From: Rhizobium sp. ICMP 5592
Lineage (GTDB): Bacteria > Pseudomonadota > Alphaproteobacteria > Rhizobiales > Rhizobiaceae
Length of the DNA stretch: 64,000 bases
Direction of reading: 5' to 3'
Assembly: GCF_009498525.1 (NCBI RefSeq)
Contig: NZ_QSNT01000009.1
Coordinates: 1 to 64,000 of the forward strand
Position 1 is the first letter of the stretch; every line of letters starts with the position of its first letter. The notes under the pieces are model-generated. The model had not been told where the DNA came from. It was given only the letters and a program-made list of their open reading frames with translations, and ran no database searches. The translations under genes were made by a program, and so were the position numbers. This document shows positions 59,812 through 64,000 of the stretch, in pieces.

Positions 59812-60281
59812 TTGGGCCGGATCAGCGTGCCTTCGAGACGGACGTGGCGAAAGCCACGTTCCGCCTCGGTCAGGCGGAAGGTCGCTGGCGTCTCATCTCC
59901 ATTGCGTGGCCATACGTCTTCATCGGCGTCATCGCGAAGGACGGCCGAGAATATGTGTTGCGGCTGAACTGTACCGGTTATCCGCAGAGCCCGCCCACAG
60001 GTGGTCCCTGGGACGTGACGACCAATCAGATCCTTGCATTCGATCTCTGGCCACGTGGCCAGGGCGGCCGCGTATCGGCAGTCTTCCGCACCGACTGGAA
60101 GAACGGCACCGCACTTTACCTGCCCTGCGATCGGGAGAGTTTTGTGGGTCACGACGGTTGGCGCACCGAAATGCCATCGAAAATCTGGCGGCCCGCCGAC
60201 GGGATCGTCCAATATCTGGAGCTTGTCCATGAACTTCTTCAATCACGCGACTATTCGGCGCCTCTTCGCTCCGCAGCATGA
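59808..60281 (+). CDS. E2-like ubiquitin-conjugating protein
   Basis: A 157-residue protein. The E2-like pattern includes GYPQSPPTGGPWDV (residues 58-70), a beta region (ILAFDLWPRGQGGRVSAVF), the candidate active-site Cys107 in ALYLPCDRES, and the C-terminal WRPADGIVQYLELVHELLQSRDY helix, as in E2 proteins. Cys55 is an alternative. It starts with GTG overlapping the ubiquitin-like stop (GTGA). It would receive the activated modifier from the E1-like protein and pass it to a target. Confidence 0.7.
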   Translation: MIGPDQRAFETDVAKATFRLGQAEGRWRLISIAWPYVFIGVIAKDGREYVLRLNCTGYPQSPPTGGPWDVTTNQILAFDLWPRGQGGRVSAVFRTDWKNGTALYLPCDRESFVGHDGWRTEMPSKIWRPADGIVQYLELVHELLQSRDYSAPLRSAA

Positions 60282-60750
60282 GCTTTCGTGTTCCTGGTTC
60301 CTCTGGGGTCGGCTGAAGGCAAAGCTGCGCGAACGCGGCAACCAGTGCAGCCGGGAAAGCGGTGCGTTCCTGCTTGGCTATCGCGAAAACGGCGGCGCCC
60401 ACATTGTCGATTTCGTACTTTATGACGATCTCGACCCAAACTCGCTCGCCACCGGGATCGTCCGTTTCGATGGCCGATATTTCAGTGACCTCTGGGCGAT
60501 TTGCAAGGCACGCGGCCTCACGGTCGTAGCAGATGTACATGTCCATCCAGCTGGCTCAGGGCAGAGCAAATCCGATCGCGATCATCCCATGATTTCACGT
60601 GCAGGGCACATCGCTCTGATCCTTCCGAATTTCGCGACCGGCGCTCAACCGCGGCCCGGCATCGGCATCTATCGCTATCTGGGCAGCAAGCGATGGGAAG
60701 CTGTGCCTCCATCGGAGCGTCGCAGTTTTTTCCATATCGGGCTGATCTAA
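60229..60750 (+). CDS. JAB/JAMM metallopeptidase
   Basis: A 173-residue Mov34/MPN-like peptidase. The zinc site is complete: Glu43 in SGAFLLG, His104 and His106 in DVHVHPAG, Ser115 and Asp118 in SGQSKSDRD. Such enzymes cut after ubiquitin-like C-termini, either to mature the modifier or to remove it. The ATG at 60229 lies inside the E2-like gene (53-base overlap) and has GGAG seven bases upstream. It very likely exposes Gly163 of the modifier. Confidence 0.85.
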   Translation: MNFFNHATIRRLFAPQHELSCSWFLWGRLKAKLRERGNQCSRESGAFLLGYRENGGAHIVDFVLYDDLDPNSLATGIVRFDGRYFSDLWAICKARGLTVVADVHVHPAGSGQSKSDRDHPMISRAGHIALILPNFATGAQPRPGIGIYRYLGSKRWEAVPPSERRSFFHIGLI

Positions 60751-60764
60751 TAAGGAGAGGCACC

Positions 60765-62135
60765 ATGACCACACAGATTTCCGCAGACTCCCTTCATCGC
60801 CTGGTGAAGCATGCGATCGACAGCGGCGCGGCCGCAAGCATCGAAGAAGCGAAGGCCCTATTTCAGGGCTACAAGCTGGCCGTTGAGGTCGGTCCCGCTG
60901 CAGCCGGCGACCCGGTTCAGCAGGCAACGTTGCTGACGACTGTCGCACTCGGTCGTCGGGTTTTTCTTGGTGGCGTAACGGTGACCGGGCCTCTCGACAT
61001 GCCGCTGGCATTGGCGATGCCATTCGGACGAACCCTTGCTGAGGCAGTCGTGACGTTAGGCGGCACACTCGGCGCTGCGACCGAAGAAACTCCAACAATC
61101 GTGATCGGCGGTGTTGCCCGCGAACGGCGCGACGGTTTTTGCATCCGGACGGCAACGGCCGGATGGCGGGGTGGCATCCTGCCGATCCATTCCGACCTTC
61201 AGCCGACCGGCGGAAGCGCTATACCGCTAAGTGGAATGCTTGCAGCGGGCTTGGCCGTTAACGAAGCGTTCCTTTCCGTCAGCAGCAACTCGTCTGCCGC
61301 GGGACGACGGCCGTTGGGTCTTTCGTTGTGGCGCCCAGGGCGGCAAGTCGATTGGCTCGAGACTGATGGCAGTGAACCGGCGCTGACATACTTGCCGTCT
61401 CGCCTGTGGTTGATTGGCCTCGGCCATCTGGGCCAAGCTTATCTCTGGGGTCTCGGCCTATTACCGTACAGGAATCCCGCGGAAGTGGCGTTGGTGTTGC
61501 AGGACATCGACATCGTTACAGAGTCGACGGAGAGTACGTCGATCCTGACCGAGGCAGCCATGCTCGGCCAGAAGAAAACGCGAGCGATGGCGGCATGGGC
61601 CGAGCGGCGTGGCTTTACGACCTCACTGCAGGAGAGGATGTTTGCCGCAGACTTCAGGCGTCAGGCAGATGAACCAGCGATTGCGCTATGTGGCCTCGAT
61701 AATGGCGCTGGCCGGCGAGCCCTGGATCAGGTCGGGTTCGACCTAGTTGTCGAAGCAGGGCTCGGGCGGGGTTACCGCGATTTCCGAACCATGAGGCTTC
61801 ATGTGTTGCCAGGCCGGCGACCTGCCTCGGATATCTGGAAGCAGAACGGCGGGGGCGAAAAGATCGAAGATCGTCCGGCCTATGCCAAACTCATGGCAGA
61901 TGGAGTGCTCGACCGCTGCGGCATGACCCTGCTCGCCGGGAAGGCGGTCGGCGCCCCGTTTGTGGGCTCGATTGCAGCCACCTTGGCATTGTCAGAAGTG
62001 CTCCGCGTCCTTCACGGAGGTCCACTGAACCAGCTGATCGACATCAACCTTCTCAGTCTCGATCAGCGCGTCGCAGTAAGCCATCCGGGTGACTTTATCG
62101 GGTTCAATCCGGGTTTTGCCCTGTCTCAGCCGTAG
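60765..62135 (+). CDS. E1/ThiF-like modifier-activating enzyme
   Basis: A 456-residue protein. The first ~210 residues are a separate domain of unknown type. From 211 comes the ThiF adenylation fold: LIGLGHLGQ at 216-224, Asp247/249 in LQDIDIV, Lys in GQKKTRAM, and CGLDNGAGRRAL. Cys385 in DRCGMTLLAGKAVGAPFVG is a candidate thioester Cys. The usual SNxxRQ arginine finger is replaced by TESTSILTEA, a deviation. AAGGAGAGG precedes the ATG. It would adenylate the exposed Gly of the modifier and hand it to the E2-like protein. Confidence 0.8.
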   Translation: MTTQISADSLHRLVKHAIDSGAAASIEEAKALFQGYKLAVEVGPAAAGDPVQQATLLTTVALGRRVFLGGVTVTGPLDMPLALAMPFGRTLAEAVVTLGGTLGAATEETPTIVIGGVARERRDGFCIRTATAGWRGGILPIHSDLQPTGGSAIPLSGMLAAGLAVNEAFLSVSSNSSAAGRRPLGLSLWRPGRQVDWLETDGSEPALTYLPSRLWLIGLGHLGQAYLWGLGLLPYRNPAEVALVLQDIDIVTESTESTSILTEAAMLGQKKTRAMAAWAERRGFTTSLQERMFAADFRRQADEPAIALCGLDNGAGRRALDQVGFDLVVEAGLGRGYRDFRTMRLHVLPGRRPASDIWKQNGGGEKIEDRPAYAKLMADGVLDRCGMTLLAGKAVGAPFVGSIAATLALSEVLRVLHGGPLNQLIDINLLSLDQRVAVSHPGDFIGFNPGFALSQP

Positions 62136-62271
62136 TCATAGGCTCATTCAAAAGACAACTCGACGCCACCGCGCACGAACCGCTTAGTCTTCGGCGACTG
62201 CCTCAACCGAGATACGCCTGCCTGCTATCCATGCGGTCTGTCGAAAGTGGCGCTGAGTCGAACCAGCCGGA

Positions 62272-63228
62272 TTACTCGATCCAGCCGTCGAGAGCCTCGT
62301 TGAGGGCTGAGAGGTTGGTTGCCAGGCGGGTATTATACTTCTTGTCGAGACCGGCCTGTCGAGCGAGATTGACGAATTGGTTCTCGCCGACAACTAAATC
62401 CGCATACGGGACCACAGCACAGAACGCTTGCATATCTCGGAAGTCATTTTCTTCTATAGGCCGGTTCTGCGCTTCGAGTCGAACGGCAATCTCCCGCTCG
62501 ACATAGTAGGTCGGCACTTCGTTCATGATTCGGTGGGCATTGCTGCTACCGATGTCTTTAACTTGCTTCCATGACGCGCCAACGTCGTTCGCAATTTTCA
62601 GGATGAGAGCCACGTCATCGATCATCATCAAGGCACTATAGATTTTGCGCCTCATCGCCGGTGTCTCGGCCGCGTGCTTCTGACGCCGCTCCTCCACCAT
62701 CGCCCGCAAACGCTCGGACCCGGCCGAGAACTGCTTGACTGATTCGGTCCTGACGGCATCCGTCGTTCCGACCAGATACTCGTACAGGCACTCTGCTGGC
62801 CGGCTGCGTATCGATTCCACAGCTCGTTCGGATATCGTGGTCTCTTGGCCGACTACGTCCCATTCGGCCGCACCCTCAAAGAACACCGAGGACAAAAACC
62901 AGTCGTTTTCGGGCGGGTTGAGTGGGAGTTGCAAAAGACTCGCAATGACTTGCGCGATCTCCTGCTCCCGCCGCCGCCGTCTGCCCCGAAACACGGTCCC
63001 GCGGCTCAGGAAGGCTTGCACCATTGCCAGGTCGCCGCGCCGCTCAGGGTCATTGATTTTGTGTGTTTCGTAGATATTGGTGAAGGTCAGCGGGAGCCGC
63101 AGTCGGCCGGCATCCACCTCCGCGCGGATCCGCCCTGGTAGTGACTGAAGCGCTGGATAATCCTTTGGTCGTTTGACGGCTTGCGCCAATGCTATCCAGT
63201 GATTCTGATCAAGGTAGACCGTATGCAT
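62272..63228 (-). CDS. PIN-like domain protein
   Basis: A 318-residue protein. The N-terminus MHTVYLDQNHWIALAQ has a PIN-type first Asp. The late segment RDMQAFCAVVPYADLVVGENQFVNLARQAGLDKKYNTRLATNLSAL carries further acidic residues, typical of PIN-like (VapC/Smg6-type) nucleases. It is on the opposite strand from the ubiquitin-like operon, ending 136 bases after it. It is probably an RNase and a separate defence or toxin gene. Confidence 0.6.
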   Translation of the reverse strand: MHTVYLDQNHWIALAQAVKRPKDYPALQSLPGRIRAEVDAGRLRLPLTFTNIYETHKINDPERRGDLAMVQAFLSRGTVFRGRRRRREQEIAQVIASLLQLPLNPPENDWFLSSVFFEGAAEWDVVGQETTISERAVESIRSRPAECLYEYLVGTTDAVRTESVKQFSAGSERLRAMVEERRQKHAAETPAMRRKIYSALMMIDDVALILKIANDVGASWKQVKDIGSSNAHRIMNEVPTYYVEREIAVRLEAQNRPIEENDFRDMQAFCAVVPYADLVVGENQFVNLARQAGLDKKYNTRLATNLSALNEALDGWIE

Positions 63229-63248
63229 CCGTGAGGGTGTCCCGCCGG

Positions 63249-64000
63249 TTAGGGTGATACACTGCCAAGCCCCGTGAACAAAGGGGTCGGCTGTTTGCGG
63301 CAGAGAACTAGGGTCAAAGTCTCGATCGGGCGGCTAAGCGCGACGTACAGTAGCCTGCGTTTGTATGCCGTGTTCGCAAATGAGGTCTTGTCGCAGAGCA
63401 TGACCATAACGTTCTTGCACTCTAGGCCTTTTGCCTTGTGCACGGTGCTCACGCAGCGCTCTGGGGGCCTGTGCGACCCGTGCGTCCGGCTCTGTGAGAG
63501 CACTAAGAAGCCCCGATCGATATCATCGTTCGTTCCAAGCCGGATCGCCTCGTGGTATTCGCGAACAAACAGGATTTTTGTGCCGTCGACGGCTGCATGT
63601 CCGGACTGAACGAGGCTCTTCAGTGCCTGAAGGCAAGCGCTCACTCCCCTGTGGTCCGGCTGGAAACAGATCAGCTTCGCGAGCTTCTGAACCTCCAGAG
63701 GTTTACCCTTGCGGTTTTTGCTGCACCCTTCCGCAATCTCTTTGGCGAATGCGTGCCCATGCGAGGACGCTGTGAAGCCCTTCGTCGTTGCGTACACGAA
63801 CACTAGGAATGCCGCCGCCACCTTGTCAGGGGCGGCTTCGGCGGCCTTGAGCGCTCGAACCAGTTCCTCGAGCGCGTCACGGGTGTGACCTTCCCAGATC
63901 GGATGCTGATGGCCCAGGAAACCACTGATGTTCCGCACAGTCTGCTTGCCCACACCGAGGACAAGGCACCCACCGACGCCCGCCATTCTCTTGGCCACGG
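63249..64000 (-). CDS. SF1 helicase, partial (C-terminal part)
   Basis: The gene runs off the right edge; about 250 C-terminal residues are visible. CVSTVHKAKGLECKNVMVMLCD (motif V-like) and RRLLYVALSRPIETLTLVL (motif VI) identify the second RecA-like domain of a UvrD/Rep-type helicase. It ends 20 bases before the PIN-like gene in the same direction. Defence systems such as Gabija pair such a helicase with an OLD nuclease; the gene upstream of it, outside the window, would decide this. Confidence 0.7.
   Translation of the reverse strand, partial: VAKRMAGVGGCLVLGVGKQTVRNISGFLGHQHPIWEGHTRDALEELVRALKAAEAAPDKVAAAFLVFVYATTKGFTASSHGHAFAKEIAEGCSKNRKGKPLEVQKLAKLICFQPDHRGVSACLQALKSLVQSGHAAVDGTKILFVREYHEAIRLGTNDDIDRGFLVLSQSRTHGSHRPPERCVSTVHKAKGLECKNVMVMLCDKTSFANTAYKRRLLYVALSRPIETLTLVLCRKQPTPLFTGLGSVSP

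Noticed and set aside
1..64000. CRISPR array, tRNA or rRNA genes, complete insertion sequences
   Set aside because: No regularly spaced repeats, cloverleaf sequences, rRNA segments or transposase genes were recognised on reading.

Overview
The window looks like an accessory region, on a plasmid, chromid or chromosomal island, of a member of the Rhizobiales (Rhizobium/Agrobacterium/Ensifer-like). The grounds are high GC, a RIME-like intergenic palindrome at 9064-9165, an alphaproteobacterial LexA box of the form GTTC-N7-GTTC, an imuA-imuB-dnaE2 cassette, Ku/LigD end-joining genes, and many ABC uptake operons next to LysR, LacI, HxlR, Rrf2 and LuxR regulators. No rRNA, tRNA or CRISPR array was seen.

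1-35 kb is catabolic. 698-9049 is a tightly coupled operon: a NitT/TauT-type ABC importer, an FAD oxidoreductase, a family III CoA-transferase, an enoyl-CoA hydratase, a LysR regulator and an amidohydrolase. It converges on a DapA-like aldolase and a 7Fe-type ferredoxin (9167-10420). 10.5-14.4 kb is patchy: DoxX-like protein, HxlR and AraC remnants, a double SnoaL-like secreted protein, an Rrf2 regulator, and about 0.9 kb with no recognisable gene. 14469-25089 is a nitrile/amide module: a Liv/Urt-type ABC importer, nitrilase, ketopantoate-reductase-like protein, amidase, TPP-dependent enzyme and LuxR regulator. 25600-33316 holds an oligopeptide-type ABC importer with a fused permease-ATPase, a divergent LacI regulator and an esterase. 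33460-35267 is an SDR gene and a divergent LysR gene.

35-45 kb is DNA repair. imuA, imuB and dnaE2 lie on the minus strand behind a LexA box and diverge from an SRAP-family protein. A frameshifted exonuclease III gene and a 58-residue protein follow. Ku and LigD are convergent and both lack their C-termini: each frame runs into the antisense of the other, which points to a deletion across their shared 3' ends.

45-64 kb reads as a defence island: an HNH-type protein, a zinc-ribbon/HEPN protein, a Shedu-like nuclease, a RES-domain protein, a type II restriction-modification pair, a PIN-like protein, and the end of an SF1 helicase that runs off the window. Its most striking part is a continuous operon at 54316-62135: a sigma-factor-like protein, an unknown protein, an 1142-residue ImmA/IrrE-UvrD-nuclease-like fusion, a double ubiquitin-like protein, an E2-like protein, a JAB/JAMM peptidase and an E1/ThiF-like enzyme. 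This is a full prokaryotic ubiquitin-like conjugation set joined to a DNA-processing protein, and is the best candidate here for an undescribed system. All assignments rest on motif recognition in the sequence; no database search was run.
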